NCBI GenBank assembly: GCA_002299915.1
Contig: DBOG01000014.1
Span: 10,405 to 74,404, forward strand
Source: Proteobacteria bacterium UBA652
Lineage (GTDB): Bacteria; Pseudomonadota; Gammaproteobacteria; Nitrosococcales; Methylophagaceae
Direction of reading: 5' to 3'
Length of the DNA: 64,000 nucleotides
The position numbers were made by a program, and so were the translations under genes. Each line of letters starts with the position of its first letter. Position 1 is the first letter of the stretch. Positions 22,233 to 33,693 of the stretch are shown piece after piece. Under the pieces are notes generated by a model that saw only the letters and a list, made by a program, of their open reading frames with translations, was not told the DNA's origin and ran no database searches.

Positions 22233-23526
22233 ATGGCATTAGATTTAGTCTGTTTCCGCACCCGGCACGCTTGAATCCTATTTGAGTGTGGGCGGTTATA
22301 AGCAATTAGAACGGGTGTTGAAAGACGGCATTTCTTCAGATGATATTATCGAAGAATTAAAAGATTCTGCTTTGCGCGGCCGGGGTGGAGCAGGGTTTCC
22401 GACAGGCTTGAAATGGAGCTTTATGCCGCGACGGATGCCAGGCTCAAAATATATTGTGTGTAATTCGGATGAAGGCGAGCCGGGCACATGTAAGGATCGA
22501 GATATTCTGCGATTTAACCCGCATCAATTGATCGAAGGCATGATTATCGCGGGGTATACGATTGGCGCACAATCGGGCTATAACTATATCCGTGGTGAGT
22601 TTTATGAGCCGATTGATCGGTTTGAGGCGGCCTTAAAAGAAGCGTATGAAGCGGGTTATTTAGGTAAAGAGATATTCGGCAGTAAATTTAGTTTTGATTT
22701 ATATACACAAATGGGCGCGGGTGCCTATATTTGTGGTGAGGAAACGGCATTATTAGAATCTTTAGAAGGTAAAAAAGGCCAGCCACGTTATAAACCGCCT
22801 TTCCCTGCTGGTTTTGGCTTATATGGTAGGCCGACCACGATTAATAATACGGAAACTTTGGCATCTGTCCCTGTGATCCTTGAAAAAGGGGGGGATTGGT
22901 TCCATGAAATTGGTACGCCAAATAATGGTGGGCCTAAAATATTCAGTGTGTCGGGTCATGTCAATAATCCGGGTAATTTTGAAGTGCCGATGGGGATGCC
23001 TTTTTCAGAATTATTAGCGCTTGCTGGTGGGATGAAAGATGGCAATAAAATTAAGACGGTGATTCCGGGCGGTTCATCGACGCCTATTATTCCAGGCGAA
23101 GAGATGATGGATGTGCCGCTGAGTTATGACGGCATTAGTAAGGCGGGTTCGATGTTGGGCGCCGGATCTGTGATCGTAATGGATGAAACGACCTGCATGG
23201 TGCGTGCTCTGGAACGGATTGCTGAATTTTATTATGAAGAATCTTGTGGTCAATGCACGCCTTGCCGCGAGGGAACTGGCTGGTTATATCGCGTGGTAAA
23301 ACGAATTGAGCATGGCGAGGGCAAACAGGAAGATTTAGATAAACTGGTGGATGTCGCCCATAATATTGATGGTAATACGATTTGCGCTTTAGGCGATGCG
23401 GCGGCTGCGCCTGTGATTAGTTTTATCAAGCATTTCCGTGAAGAATTTCAATATCATATCGATCATGGTCGCTGCATGTGTGGTGATACTGCAATCCCTG
23501 AAATGGGGGAGGCACAGCATGGTTAA
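22233..23526 (+). CDS. nuoF: NADH-quinone oxidoreductase subunit F with a disrupted N-terminus
   Basis: NADH- and FMN-binding subunit with [4Fe-4S] cluster N3. The expected start ATG 22233 gives [13 protein letters not shown] then TGA at 22272-22274. The rest of the protein lies in the +1 frame, where [17 protein letters not shown] begins around 22258. From TTG 22282 it is intact for 414 residues: [61 protein letters not shown] and the final [13 protein letters not shown] cysteine. Homologues have about five residues between CFRT and PGTL, so a small out-of-frame deletion is the simplest explanation. A restart at TTG 22282 would lose about 25 residues. Confidence 0.88.
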
Positions 23527-25861
23527 GATTGAAATTGATGGCATGCCGATGACTGCCGATCCGTCGAAGATGATTATTCAAGTGGCGGATGAAGCAGGGA
23601 TTGATATCCCCCGTTTTTGTTACCACAAGAATCTCTCGATCGCGGCAAATTGTCGGATGTGTTTGGTGGAAGTGGATCAATCTCGTAAAGCTTTACCCGC
23701 TTGCGCCACACCAGTAACCGAAGGGATGAAAGTATTTACCCTCTCTAAGCGCGCAATAGCGGCACAACGTGGGGTGATGGAATTTTTATTGATTAACCAT
23801 CCCTTAGATTGCCCGATTTGTGATCAGGGTGGTGAATGTGAATTACAGGATCTGTCCATCGGTTATGGTGGCGATGTGAGCCGATTCACTGAAGGTAAAC
23901 GGGTGGTGAAAGATAAGGAAATCGGCCCACTCGTCGGCACAGATATGACGCGGTGCATCCATTGCACACGTTGCGTACGCTTCGGCCAGGAAATTGCGGG
24001 TATTAGGGAAATGGGTGCGGTTGGCCGTGGCGAGCACATGGAAATCGGTACGTATGTTGAAAAGAGCCTGATATCAGAATTATCAGGCAATATTATTGAT
24101 CTTTGCCCCGTGGGCGCACTGGTTTCAAAACCTTTCCATTATAAGGCACGTGCTTGGGAATTAACCGCTCATACCTCTATTTCACCCCATGATTGTATGG
24201 GCTCTAATATTGAATTTCATACCCGTCGGAATGAAGTGATGCGAGTGGTGCCGCGTGAGAATGAAGATGTCAACGAAACGTGGATTTCGGATCGCGATCG
24301 CTTTAGTTATCTGGCGTTGAATCATGAACAACGATTATATAAGCCGATGATCAAAACCAATGCGGGTTGGCAAGAAGCCGATTGGCAGACCGCATTAGAA
24401 TTTGCAGTTGAAGGGTTACAGAATGTGACAAGAACAGAAGGCGCTGCCCAATTAGGCGGCCTGCTATCATCAACGGCAACCGTAGAAGAAGGCTATTTAT
24501 TCCAGAAATTACTCCGCGGCATGGGCACAAATAATATTGATCACCGTTTGCGCCAGCAAGATTTTGCAGATCAAGTAGATGCACCAGCAACGGCCCCATG
24601 GCATGTATGTGACTTTGGTGCCAGTGATGCGGTGATGTTGATTGGCTGTAATATTCGTGCCGAACAACCGATGATTGCCCATCGGATCCGCCAAGGTGCA
24701 TTAAATGGATCATCGGTGAATGTGATCAATTTCTTTGCAATGGATTGTTTGATGCCAGTGGATAAGCAGCTGGTGGTTGATACCCAGAGTATGGTGAATT
24801 TGCTGGTAGAAATTGCAGTTGAACTCACAACCGAGACCAAGGTAGCCGTTCCTCGCGCATGGGGAAAACTATTAAAAGATGTGAAACCTACCGCTGAAGC
24901 GGAAGCACTGGCAGGGCAGCTCATCCGCGCAGCTAGGGCGACGCTTTTTGTGGGCGCATTGGTGGATCATCATCCACAAGCGGCGACGATTCGAGCATTG
25001 GTGCGGTTTATTGCGTCATTGAGTAATAGTTACATCGTGATTTTACCAACTGCCAATGATAATGGTTTGACGCTTGCTGGCGCGATACCGTATTCAACCG
25101 AACAAAAAGGGCTGAATGCAGATGCGATGATGGCAGAGTCGTTAAGGGCTTATTTATTATTAGGCACGGAGCCAGAATTAGATTGTGCGAATCAAAGCGA
25201 AGCATTAGATTCATTGAAACAAGCTGAGTTTGTGGTGACTTTGAATTGTTTTATGACGGATGCGATGCGCTCGTATGCCAATGTTATCCTACCAATCGCC
25301 AGTTTCGCTGAAACCTCGGGAACGTATGTGAATGTTGATCAGCTCTGGCAGTCTTTTACGGGGGCTGTGAGCCCCGTGGGTGAAAGCCGCCCTGCGTGGA
25401 AAGTATTGCGGGTATTGGGTAATTTGGCAGAAGTGGCTGGTTTTGAGTATGTGTCTTCAGAAGAAGTACGGGATGCAGTACAGTTGGAGATTGAACAAAC
25501 GTCTGCCGCCGCAAAAGAAACCTTTGTGCCTGATACGCTAACAGTACCAAAGTCAGATCTGATTTGGGTGGCAGAAGTACCGAGTTATCAAGCAGATAGT
25601 TTGACTCGTCGCAGTGATGCGCTGCAGGCAACGCCTGAAAATCAACTTGCTAATATTGCGCGGATGAACACAGCAGAGGCGACACGACATGGTGTTGAGA
25701 AATCAATACGGATTACTGTAACGCAAGATGATGCGTCGGTGACTGTTGCATTTGAATTAGATGATACGATTGCCGATGGCTGTTTATATCTAGCAGGTGG
25801 CACCATTAAGTCAATTGGATTGGGTGCGGCGTATACGGCCGTGAGTGTACAGCATGATTGA
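23519..25861 (+). CDS. nuoG: NADH-quinone oxidoreductase subunit G
   Basis: Iron-sulfur subunit of the peripheral arm. ATG 23519, with GGGGGAGG seven bases upstream, gives 780 residues; the open frame further upstream is overlap with nuoF. The [2Fe-2S] ligands are in [18 protein letters not shown], then [11 protein letters not shown] and [16 protein letters not shown], with DLCPVGAL closing the N-terminal cluster region. The remainder is a molybdopterin-oxidoreductase-like domain without cofactor. It overlaps nuoF and nuoH by eight bases each. Confidence 0.97.
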   Translation: MVKIEIDGMPMTADPSKMIIQVADEAGIDIPRFCYHKNLSIAANCRMCLVEVDQSRKALPACATPVTEGMKVFTLSKRAIAAQRGVMEFLLINHPLDCPICDQGGECELQDLSIGYGGDVSRFTEGKRVVKDKEIGPLVGTDMTRCIHCTRCVRFGQEIAGIREMGAVGRGEHMEIGTYVEKSLISELSGNIIDLCPVGALVSKPFHYKARAWELTAHTSISPHDCMGSNIEFHTRRNEVMRVVPRENEDVNETWISDRDRFSYLALNHEQRLYKPMIKTNAGWQEADWQTALEFAVEGLQNVTRTEGAAQLGGLLSSTATVEEGYLFQKLLRGMGTNNIDHRLRQQDFADQVDAPATAPWHVCDFGASDAVMLIGCNIRAEQPMIAHRIRQGALNGSSVNVINFFAMDCLMPVDKQLVVDTQSMVNLLVEIAVELTTETKVAVPRAWGKLLKDVKPTAEAEALAGQLIRAARATLFVGALVDHHPQAATIRALVRFIASLSNSYIVILPTANDNGLTLAGAIPYSTEQKGLNADAMMAESLRAYLLLGTEPELDCANQSEALDSLKQAEFVVTLNCFMTDAMRSYANVILPIASFAETSGTYVNVDQLWQSFTGAVSPVGESRPAWKVLRVLGNLAEVAGFEYVSSEEVRDAVQLEIEQTSAAAKETFVPDTLTVPKSDLIWVAEVPSYQADSLTRRSDALQATPENQLANIARMNTAEATRHGVEKSIRITVTQDDASVTVAFELDDTIADGCLYLAGGTIKSIGLGAAYTAVSVQHD

Positions 25862-26933
25862 TTTATTGATGTCGATTGTCGATTGGGTTACCGCACAGAC
25901 AGTGCTCTATACCATGATCAAAATTGTGGCTATCATTGCACCACTATTATTGACCGTCGCGTATGTAACGTATGCAGAACGGAAGGTGATTGGTTATATT
26001 CAAGTTCGGATTGGCCCAAATCGCGTTGGACCGTTTGGTTTATTACAGCCGATTGCAGATGGCTTAAAGCTGATGCTGAAAGAAGTAATCTTGCCGGCAA
26101 AATCGAATATGTATTTATTTGTAATTGCACCGGTATTAGCTATCGCGCCTGCTTTGGCTGCATGGGCAGTAATGCCCTTCGATGCGACCCTCACATTGGC
26201 AAATATTGATGCAGGCTTACTGTATATTTTAGCCATTACTTCTATGGGTGTGTATGGCATTATTATTGCGGGCTGGGCATCGAATTCTAAATATGCGCTA
26301 TTGGGTGCGTTGCGGTCAGCGGCACAAGTGGTCTCTTATGAAATCGCGATGGGCTTTGCTTTGGTCGGCGTGTTGGTTGCGGCGGGCAGCTTGAATATGG
26401 GTGATATTGTACTGGCACAACAAGGCGGATTCTGGCATTGGTATTGGTTGCCATTATTGCCTTTATTTGTAGTGTATTTTATTTCAGGTGTGGCCGAAAC
26501 CAACCGTGCGCCGTTTGATATGGCAGAAGGGGAATCTGAGATTGTCGCGGGTTTCCATGTGGAATATTCGGGGATGGCCTTTGCCGTTTTCTTCCTCGCG
26601 GAATATGCCGATATGATTTTGATTTCCATGCTAGCGGCAGTCCTATTTTGTGGTGGTTGGTTATCGCCGTTTGAAGGGACTTTTTTAGCCGATTTCTTTG
26701 CATGGGTGCCAGGTATTATTTGGCTATTTATGAAAACGTCTTTCTTTTTATTCCTCTATCTTTGGTTCCGCGCTACTTTTCCTCGCTATCGCTATGACCA
26801 AGTGATGCGTTTGGGCTGGAAGATTTTTATCCCAGTAACGCTGGTATGGCTCGTCGTCGTTTCGACAGCCCAAGTAATGGATGTGGGGATTTGGTTTAAT
26901 GAACAAGCGGATGCATTGAGGGCGGCGTTATGA
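25854..26933 (+). CDS. nuoH: NADH-quinone oxidoreductase subunit H
   Basis: Membrane subunit forming the quinone channel and first proton path. ATG 25854 gives [12 protein letters not shown] and 359 residues; a GTG nine bases earlier is possible. Conserved loops include [20 protein letters not shown] and [20 protein letters not shown], followed by [17 protein letters not shown]. About eight helices are visible. Confidence 0.97.
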   Translation: MIDLLMSIVDWVTAQTVLYTMIKIVAIIAPLLLTVAYVTYAERKVIGYIQVRIGPNRVGPFGLLQPIADGLKLMLKEVILPAKSNMYLFVIAPVLAIAPALAAWAVMPFDATLTLANIDAGLLYILAITSMGVYGIIIAGWASNSKYALLGALRSAAQVVSYEIAMGFALVGVLVAAGSLNMGDIVLAQQGGFWHWYWLPLLPLFVVYFISGVAETNRAPFDMAEGESEIVAGFHVEYSGMAFAVFFLAEYADMILISMLAAVLFCGGWLSPFEGTFLADFFAWVPGIIWLFMKTSFFLFLYLWFRATFPRYRYDQVMRLGWKIFIPVTLVWLVVVSTAQVMDVGIWFNEQADALRAAL

Positions 26934-27421
26934 TGCAAGCCTTAAAACATTATGTAAAAAGCTTTATGCTCTGGGAATTATTGCTGGGGATGAAATTAAC
27001 AGGCAAGTATTTATTTGCCAAGAAAATAACCGTGCAATATCCCGAAGAGAAAACGCCACAATCACCGCGTTTTAGAGGTTTACATGCCTTACGCCGCTAT
27101 CCCAATGGCGAAGAACGGTGCATCGGCTGTAAATTATGTGAGGCTGTGTGCCCTGCGCTGGCGATTACGATTGATTCCGAGCCACGCGATGATGGCACCC
27201 GTCGTACCACGCGTTATGAAATTGATTTGTTCAAGTGTATTTATTGTGGATTTTGTGAAGAATCTTGCCCGGTTGACTCGATTGTGGAAACGCGGGTATT
27301 CGATTATCACTTTGAAAACCGCGAAGACAGCATTATGACAAAAGAGAAGTTATTAGCAGTGGGCGATAAAAATGAAGATCAAATAGCCGCCGATCGTGCC
27401 GCCGACGCGAGGTATAGATAA
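26930..27421 (+). CDS. nuoI: NADH-quinone oxidoreductase subunit I
   Basis: Ferredoxin-like subunit carrying two [4Fe-4S] clusters (N6a, N6b) that pass electrons to NuoB. It has 163 residues. The ligand motifs are [12 protein letters not shown] and [12 protein letters not shown]. Four-base overlap with nuoH; the last base of its stop is the first base of nuoJ's ATG. Confidence 0.98.
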   Translation: MMQALKHYVKSFMLWELLLGMKLTGKYLFAKKITVQYPEEKTPQSPRFRGLHALRRYPNGEERCIGCKLCEAVCPALAITIDSEPRDDGTRRTTRYEIDLFKCIYCGFCEESCPVDSIVETRVFDYHFENREDSIMTKEKLLAVGDKNEDQIAADRAADARYR

Positions 27422-28050
27422 TGGAAAAATATATTTTTTATGCCTTTGCCGCTATTTTATTATTTTCCGCAACCATGGTGATTACAGTGAGAAATCCCGT
27501 ACGTGCGGCTTTATTCCTCGTATTAGCTTTCTTTACCAGCGCAGGAATTTGGCTGATGCTAGAAGCAGAGTTTTTAGCGATCACTTTAGTGCTAGTCTAT
27601 GTCGGCGCGGTGATGGTGTTATTTTTATTCGTGGTGATGATGCTGAATGTGAATCTGACACCTGTACAAGAGGGCTTTACCCGTTATTTGCCGCTCGGCA
27701 TCTTAGTGGCGGCATTGATTACGGCTGAAATGATTGCCGTATTAGGCGCATCTCATTTTGGATTAGATATCGTATCCGCGCCGATTGCCCATGGTGCTAA
27801 TTATAGTAATACTAAGGAGTTAGGGCGATTGCTGTATACCGTGTATGTGTATCCGTTTGAGATCGCATCGGTGATTTTAACCGTGGCAATTGTGGCGGCG
27901 ATTACGCTGACGCTACGCCGTAAAACCAGTAAATTCCAAGATCCAGGGAAGCAAGTGAAAGTTCGCCGCGAAGATAGGGTGCGCTTAGTTAAAATGGACG
28001 CAGTGAAACCTAAACCACCTGCGGTAGCATCGGAGGAGACAGCATCATGA
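27421..28050 (+). CDS. nuoJ: NADH-quinone oxidoreductase subunit J
   Basis: Five-helix membrane subunit of the proton-pumping arm. It has 209 residues. The family segment is [20 protein letters not shown] then [23 protein letters not shown]. The C-terminus is a basic cytoplasmic tail ([20 protein letters not shown]). It overlaps nuoK by four bases. Confidence 0.97.
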   Translation: MEKYIFYAFAAILLFSATMVITVRNPVRAALFLVLAFFTSAGIWLMLEAEFLAITLVLVYVGAVMVLFLFVVMMLNVNLTPVQEGFTRYLPLGILVAALITAEMIAVLGASHFGLDIVSAPIAHGANYSNTKELGRLLYTVYVYPFEIASVILTVAIVAAITLTLRRKTSKFQDPGKQVKVRREDRVRLVKMDAVKPKPPAVASEETAS

Positions 28051-28358
28051 CTGCGATTGCATTATCAGATTACTTGATCCTAGGTGCATTATTGTTCAGC
28101 TTATCCGTAGCGGGTTTATTTATTAACCGTAAAAATATTATTATTTTACTGATGTGTATCGAGTTGATGCTGTTGGCTGTAAACCTAAATTTTATTGCTT
28201 TCTCCCATTTTGCTGGCGATATAGCAGGCCAGATATTTGTATTCTTTATTCTCACCGTGGCCGCAGCAGAGGCGGCGATTGGGCTGGCCATTTTAGTGGT
28301 GTTGTTTAGAAATATGAGCACCATTAATGTGGCTGATTTAGATCAGTTGAAGGGGTAA
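28047..28358 (+). CDS. nuoK: NADH-quinone oxidoreductase subunit K
   Basis: Three-helix antiporter-like membrane subunit with the conserved buried glutamates in [14 protein letters not shown] and [17 protein letters not shown]. It has 103 residues. It is followed after four bases by a small ORF rather than directly by nuoL. Confidence 0.97.
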   Translation: MTAIALSDYLILGALLFSLSVAGLFINRKNIIILLMCIELMLLAVNLNFIAFSHFAGDIAGQIFVFFILTVAAAEAAIGLAILVVLFRNMSTINVADLDQLKG

Positions 28359-28362
28359 GGGA

Positions 28363-28563
28363 ATGAATGGGTTTGCTTTTTTCCCACTGATTATATTCGG
28401 TTTTATCGCGTTTTTATTGTTAGGATTTGTCTTGATATTTTTGTTTCGAGATAAAAGTAAGGATATCAAGAATAATAAGCAGGCACTGAAGGGGTTGGTA
28501 GGTGTGCTATCTGGGAAAATGGGAAATTCCATGCCTGTTGTGGAACGGGTGAGAAGGGATTGA
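28363..28563 (+). CDS. Small single-helix membrane protein inside the nuo operon
   Basis: Not recognised. It has 66 residues: one strong hydrophobic helix (FFPLIIFGFIAFLLLGFVLI), then a basic tail starting RDKSKDIKNNKQ. It starts four bases after nuoK with aaggggtaaggga upstream and ends in ATGA overlap with nuoL. This is the same coupling used by the other nuo genes and argues that it is translated with them. Typical nuo operons go directly from nuoK to nuoL. It may be an accessory or assembly factor of complex I, but a dispensable small insertion is also possible. Confidence 0.7.
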   Translation: MNGFAFFPLIIFGFIAFLLLGFVLIFLFRDKSKDIKNNKQALKGLVGVLSGKMGNSMPVVERVRRD

Positions 28564-30515
28564 TGATAAATCAAAGTTTATTATTAACCATCGTCCTCGC
28601 ACCTTTATCGGGGAGTGTGATCGCGGGGCTATTTGGTTATCGCATCGGTAGAACTGCTTCACATTGGGTAGCCGTTTTAGGGGTGGCGATTGCTTTTATC
28701 TTATCGACCTATGTACTAAAGCTGGTACTGAATGGCGCGACTTATAATGTGGCGGTATACCAGTGGATGCAAGTGGGCTCACTCAGCCTTGAAGTGGGCT
28801 TTATGGTGGATTCACTGACGGCGATGATGATGGTGGTGGTGACCTTTGTCTCCTTAATGGTGCATATTTATACTATCGGTTATATGCACGATGATGATGG
28901 TTATACCCGCTTCTTCAGCTATATTTCCTTATTTACCTTTGCCATGTTGATGCTGGTGATGGCAAATAATTTCATGCAATTATTTTTTGGCTGGGAAGCA
29001 GTCGGATTGGTCTCTTATTTATTGATTGGATTCTGGTATAAAAAACCGACCGCCATTTATGCCAACCTCAAAGCATTCTTGGTCAATCGCGTAGGTGATT
29101 TTGGCTTCATCCTCGGGATTGCAGCGGTATTGATGTACACAGGAAGTCTGGATTATGTCACGGTGTTTGCCCAAGCACCGGAGATGGCAACCCAAACCAT
29201 GAGCCTGTTTTCAGGCACACAATGGTCAGTAATGACGGTGACTTGTATTTTGTTATTTATCGGTGCAATGGGTAAATCAGCCCAAGTGCCATTACATGTG
29301 TGGCTACCTGATTCAATGGAAGGCCCAACGCCAATTTCAGCTTTGATCCATGCGGCGACAATGGTAACAGCAGGTATTTTTATGGTGGCGCGGATGTCGC
29401 CCTTATTTGAATTCTCAGAAACAGCGCTGTCGTTTGTGTTGGTGATCGGTGCAATTACGGCGTTATTTATGGGTTTCTTGGGGCTGATTCAAAATGATAT
29501 TAAGCGGGTGGTGGCGTATTCAACCTTATCTCAACTAGGCTATATGACGGTGGCGCTCGGTGTATCGGCTTACTCAGCCAGTGTTTTCCATTTAATGACC
29601 CATGCTTTCTTTAAAGCGTTGTTATTCCTCGCTGCTGGCTCGGTGATCATGGCCATGCATCATGAACAAGATATTCGCAAAATGGGGGGCTTGAAAAAAT
29701 ATGTGCCGATTACTTATTGGACGAGTTTAATCGGATCATTGGCTTTAATCGGTATGCCGGGCTTTGCAGGGTTCTTCTCCAAAGATACGATTATAGAAGC
29801 GGTGCATGCCTCGCATATTACAGGCAGTGGATTTGCTTATTTTGCAGTGGTGGTAGGGGTGTTTATTACGGCGTTATATAGTTTTCGAATGTTTTTCCTC
29901 GTATTCCACGGCAAAGAACGATTCGATGCCCATGGTCATCCGCCACATGAATCTCCAGCAGTGGTGACAGTCCCGCTCATTTTATTGGCGATTCCTTCAG
30001 TGGTGGCGGGTTATTTGCTGAGTAAAATGGTATTTGGTGATTTCTTTGAGGGGGCAATTATCGTGCACCCTGAACATGATGTATTGGCACATGCTGCGGA
30101 AAACTTTCATGGGCTATGGGGATTCATGTTGCACGGCATGCAACAACTTCCCTTCTGGCTAGCAATTTCAGGGGTGGCAACGGCTTATTTCCTTTATTTA
30201 AAACGACCGGATTTACCACCGCTGATCCAACGGCGATTAAGCTGGGTGCATCGTGTTCTCGATAATAACTATTATTTTGATGCCTTTAATGAAAAAGTTT
30301 TTGCCGGCGGTGCGAGATTGAAAGGAAAATTACTGTGGCAGCTGGGCGATCAGAAGTTGATTGATGGCTGGGGGGTGAATGGTGTCGCAAAATCGGTTGG
30401 TTGGATAGCAAAAACGGTGCGTAAGCTGCAATCAGGATTGTTATACCACTATGCCTTTGCGATGATGATTGGCGTGTTAGTGCTGCTCTATTGGCCAAGG
30501 ATATCGGGCACATGA
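28560..30515 (+). CDS. nuoL: NADH-quinone oxidoreductase subunit L
   Basis: Largest antiporter-like proton-pumping subunit, with the long lateral helix at its C-terminus. It has 651 residues. Conserved parts are FFGWEAVGLVSYLLIGFWY, LKAFLVNRVGDFGF, GAMGKSAQVPLHVWLPDSME and PTPISALIHAATMVTAG. It overlaps the small ORF before it and nuoM after it by four bases each. Confidence 0.97.
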   Translation: MMINQSLLLTIVLAPLSGSVIAGLFGYRIGRTASHWVAVLGVAIAFILSTYVLKLVLNGATYNVAVYQWMQVGSLSLEVGFMVDSLTAMMMVVVTFVSLMVHIYTIGYMHDDDGYTRFFSYISLFTFAMLMLVMANNFMQLFFGWEAVGLVSYLLIGFWYKKPTAIYANLKAFLVNRVGDFGFILGIAAVLMYTGSLDYVTVFAQAPEMATQTMSLFSGTQWSVMTVTCILLFIGAMGKSAQVPLHVWLPDSMEGPTPISALIHAATMVTAGIFMVARMSPLFEFSETALSFVLVIGAITALFMGFLGLIQNDIKRVVAYSTLSQLGYMTVALGVSAYSASVFHLMTHAFFKALLFLAAGSVIMAMHHEQDIRKMGGLKKYVPITYWTSLIGSLALIGMPGFAGFFSKDTIIEAVHASHITGSGFAYFAVVVGVFITALYSFRMFFLVFHGKERFDAHGHPPHESPAVVTVPLILLAIPSVVAGYLLSKMVFGDFFEGAIIVHPEHDVLAHAAENFHGLWGFMLHGMQQLPFWLAISGVATAYFLYLKRPDLPPLIQRRLSWVHRVLDNNYYFDAFNEKVFAGGARLKGKLLWQLGDQKLIDGWGVNGVAKSVGWIAKTVRKLQSGLLYHYAFAMMIGVLVLLYWPRISGT

Positions 30516-32020
30516 TGTCAGAACATTATTTACTATCGATATTGATCTGGTTGCCTATTGTAGGCGGGCTGATTGTGTTGATGAAAGGCAATGCCCGCTG
30601 CATGCGAAAATCAGCGCTGACCTTTTCAGTACTGACTTTTATCGCGTCAATCTTGCTGTATACGGGATTTGATAACGGCACCCATCAAATGCAGTTTGTC
30701 GAACAACTATCGTGGATAAGCAGCTATGACATTAATTACTATCTCGGTGTCGATGGCTTTTCGATGCCCTTAATTATTTTGACCACCTTTTCAACGATAT
30801 TAGTCGTGGTGGCGGGCTGGGAAGTGATTCAAGATCGTGCCCATCAATATATGGCGGCGTTCCTGATAATGGAAGGCTTAATGATTGGCGTATTCTCCGC
30901 TTTAGATGCGGTGTTGTTCTATGTGTTTTTCGAGGCAATGCTCATTCCATTGTTTTTAGTCATCGGTATTTGGGGCGGGCCGAATCGAGTCTATGCGACG
31001 ATTAAATTCTTCCTCTATACCTTCTTGGGCTCAGTCTTTTTACTGCTAGCTTTACTTTACTTGCATCGTGCATCGGGTAGCTTCTCTTTATTGGCATTCC
31101 AAGATGTAGCCTTAACCATGACAGAGCAAACATGGTTGTTCTTTGCCTTTTTGATTGCCTTTGCGGTGAAAGTGCCGATGTGGCCAGTACACACCTGGTT
31201 GCCTGATGCGCATGTGGAAGCGCCAACAGGTGGCTCGGTTATTTTAGCCGCGATTACGCTGAAAATTGGCGGCTATGGCTTTATTCGATTTGTGTTGCCG
31301 ATGTTACCTGATGCCAGCATGGCATTTGATTGGCTAGTGATTACTTTATCGCTGATTGCGGTGGTGTATATTGGTTTCGTTGCTTTGGCACAATCGGATA
31401 TGAAGAAGCTGATTGCCTATTCTAGTATCGCGCATATGGGGTTTGTAACCTTGGGGTTATTTGCCATTTTTAGAATCATAGCGAATACGACAGATACCAC
31501 GGGTGCGATCTTAGCCGTTGAAGGCGCAATGGTGCAGATGATTTCTCATGGGTTAATTGCAGCGGCGATGTTCTTGAGCGTCGGCGTATTATATGATCGT
31601 ATGCATAGTCGTGAAATTGGTGCTTATGGTGGTGTTATTAATACGATGCCGCTGTTTGCAGGCTTTGCGGTGTTTTTTGCAATGGCAAATGCCGGCCTGC
31701 CAGGCACATCAGGTTTTGTGGGTGAATTTATGGTGATTTTAGCTGTATTCCAAGCCAATTTCTGGTTTGCCTTTTTGGCTGCGACCACCTTAATCTTAGG
31801 TGCCGCTTACACGCTGTGGATGGTGAAGCGGGTTATGTTTGGTGATATTGCCAATGACGGGGTGGCGGCATTGCAAGATGTGAATCGTCGAGAATTCTGG
31901 ATGCTAGCTGTATTAGCGATGTTGGTACTAGTATTAGGCGTGTGGCCTGCACCGTTGGTCGATGTATTCCATGCATCCGTTGAGCATTTATTAACGCAAA
32001 TTGGGCAGTCTAAATTATGA
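30512..32020 (+). CDS. nuoM: NADH-quinone oxidoreductase subunit M
   Basis: Antiporter-like proton-pumping subunit. ATG 30512 gives 502 residues ([15 protein letters not shown]); the earlier ATG 30491 lies deep in nuoL. Conserved parts are [40 protein letters not shown] and [14 protein letters not shown]. Four-base overlaps on both sides. Confidence 0.97.
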   Translation: MMSEHYLLSILIWLPIVGGLIVLMKGNARCMRKSALTFSVLTFIASILLYTGFDNGTHQMQFVEQLSWISSYDINYYLGVDGFSMPLIILTTFSTILVVVAGWEVIQDRAHQYMAAFLIMEGLMIGVFSALDAVLFYVFFEAMLIPLFLVIGIWGGPNRVYATIKFFLYTFLGSVFLLLALLYLHRASGSFSLLAFQDVALTMTEQTWLFFAFLIAFAVKVPMWPVHTWLPDAHVEAPTGGSVILAAITLKIGGYGFIRFVLPMLPDASMAFDWLVITLSLIAVVYIGFVALAQSDMKKLIAYSSIAHMGFVTLGLFAIFRIIANTTDTTGAILAVEGAMVQMISHGLIAAAMFLSVGVLYDRMHSREIGAYGGVINTMPLFAGFAVFFAMANAGLPGTSGFVGEFMVILAVFQANFWFAFLAATTLILGAAYTLWMVKRVMFGDIANDGVAALQDVNRREFWMLAVLAMLVLVLGVWPAPLVDVFHASVEHLLTQIGQSKL

Positions 32021-33369
32021 CCTTTTCTATTCCTAATATCGCGTTTGCGTTACCTGAAATGGTCTTACTGGGATTTGGTTGTGCGCTATTATTGATTGTT
32101 GCCTATGTAGATAGGGCGCCACAGGGTAGTGGATTTATTGCTTACTGGTTTAGCCAAGCAACATTTGTGATCACGGGATTGGTGATTTTTCAGGGTATGG
32201 GTGGAGAGGGCGGTCAAACCTTTAATGGCGGTTACATTAAAGATGGCTTGAGCGATATATTAAAACTTGCGATTTGCCTTATCAATATGGTGGTATTGCT
32301 GTATTCCAGACATTACCTACAAGCCCGTGGTTTATTTACAGGCGCCTATTATATTCTCGCCGTATTCGCGACCTTAGGCATGTTGATTATGGTCTCTGCC
32401 TATCATTTTCTTACTTTGTATCTTGGTTTAGAGCTGTTATCGCTGTGTTTATATGCGATTGTGGCGATGCATCGCGATAATAAAATCGCCACCGAAGCGG
32501 CAATGAAATATTTCATTCTGGGTGCTTTGGCATCGGGTATGTTGCTATATGGCATGTCGATTATTTATGGTGCGACAGGCAGCCTTGCAATTCCAGAGGT
32601 GGCGGAAGCCATTCTGAGTGGCTCGGTGAATCGTGTGGTGCTCAACTTTGGTTTAGTTTTCTTAGTGGTCGGCATTGGCTTCAAATTAGGTGCGGTACCT
32701 TTTCATATGTGGTTGCCAGATGTGTATGATGGCGCCCCCACGGCAATGACCTTATTTATCGCGACAGCGCCTAAAATAGCGGGTTTTGCAATGATTATCC
32801 GCTTATTGGCAGAAGGCTTAGGCGGAGCGCATGCACATTGGCAGACTTTGCTGATCATTTTAGCGGTATTATCGATGGTAATTGGTAATCTAGCCGCAAT
32901 TGCCCAAACGAATATTAAACGTATGTTAGCGTATTCCACTATTTCCCATGTTGGATTTATTTTATTGGGTGTATTGGTCGGCACAGCAGAAGGTTATGCC
33001 GCAGCGATGTTTTATGTGTTGGCATATGTATTGATGACCTTGGGTGGCTTTGGCATGATTTTACTGATGAGTCGCGCCGGATTTGAAGCAGATAATATTA
33101 CCGATTATCAAGGGCTGGGGCAGCGTTATCCATGGTTTGCCATGATGATGATGATTTTGATGTTCTCAATGGCGGGGGTGCCACCGATGGTGGGGTTCTT
33201 TGCTAAGTTCGCAGTAATCAATGCCGCTGTTGACGCGGGGTTGATGCCGATTGCCATTGTTGCACCCAAAACATTCCAATGGGCGCTCAGTGTGAATGCC
33301 TTAGCCGTGTTAGGATTGGGTTTCTTTCCAGGTGCACTGTTGGCGCTGTGCACACGCATATTTATGTAG
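32017..33369 (+). CDS. nuoN: NADH-quinone oxidoreductase subunit N
   Basis: Third antiporter-like proton-pumping subunit. It has 450 residues. Marks are [56 protein letters not shown] and [14 protein letters not shown]. It ends the canonical nuo set and is followed after seven bases by a DUF2818 gene. Confidence 0.97.
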   Translation: MTFSIPNIAFALPEMVLLGFGCALLLIVAYVDRAPQGSGFIAYWFSQATFVITGLVIFQGMGGEGGQTFNGGYIKDGLSDILKLAICLINMVVLLYSRHYLQARGLFTGAYYILAVFATLGMLIMVSAYHFLTLYLGLELLSLCLYAIVAMHRDNKIATEAAMKYFILGALASGMLLYGMSIIYGATGSLAIPEVAEAILSGSVNRVVLNFGLVFLVVGIGFKLGAVPFHMWLPDVYDGAPTAMTLFIATAPKIAGFAMIIRLLAEGLGGAHAHWQTLLIILAVLSMVIGNLAAIAQTNIKRMLAYSTISHVGFILLGVLVGTAEGYAAAMFYVLAYVLMTLGGFGMILLMSRAGFEADNITDYQGLGQRYPWFAMMMMILMFSMAGVPPMVGFFAKFAVINAAVDAGLMPIAIVAPKTFQWALSVNALAVLGLGFFPGALLALCTRIFM

Positions 33370-33376
33370 GTAATTA

Positions 33377-33685
33377 ATGACAACGCTGTTAATTTTAACT
33401 TTTCTAATCGCCGCTAGCCTGCCTTTTATAACGCAACGCTTATTCCTGTTTTGGCCCCGATCAGCAGGTAAATCTGTCGGTCTGCGGTTATTAGAACTAC
33501 TGGTGTTTTATGGTTTCTGCATGCTGATTGCACGTGGATTGGAATCGCGCTTTTCAGGTGATATTTATCCACAAACATGGGAATTTTACGTTACGACCTT
33601 TTGCTTCTTTTTAGTGTTGGCGGTGCCGAGTGTGATTTATCGCTATCAGTGGTTGCCAGCACAAGCAAAAGCACGCGACAGTTGA
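33377..33685 (+). CDS. DUF2818-family membrane protein
   Basis: Small inner-membrane protein of unknown function, 102 residues, with three hydrophobic segments (LILTFLIAASLPFI, LLELLVFYGFCMLIARGLE, FCFFLVLAVPSVIYRYQWL). DUF2818 genes are known downstream of nuoN in many Betaproteobacteria and some Gammaproteobacteria, and this one is in the same place seven bases after nuoN. A role linked to complex I is inferred from position only. Confidence 0.8.
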   Translation: MTTLLILTFLIAASLPFITQRLFLFWPRSAGKSVGLRLLELLVFYGFCMLIARGLESRFSGDIYPQTWEFYVTTFCFFLVLAVPSVIYRYQWLPAQAKARDS

Positions 33686-33693
33686 GTTTTAAA

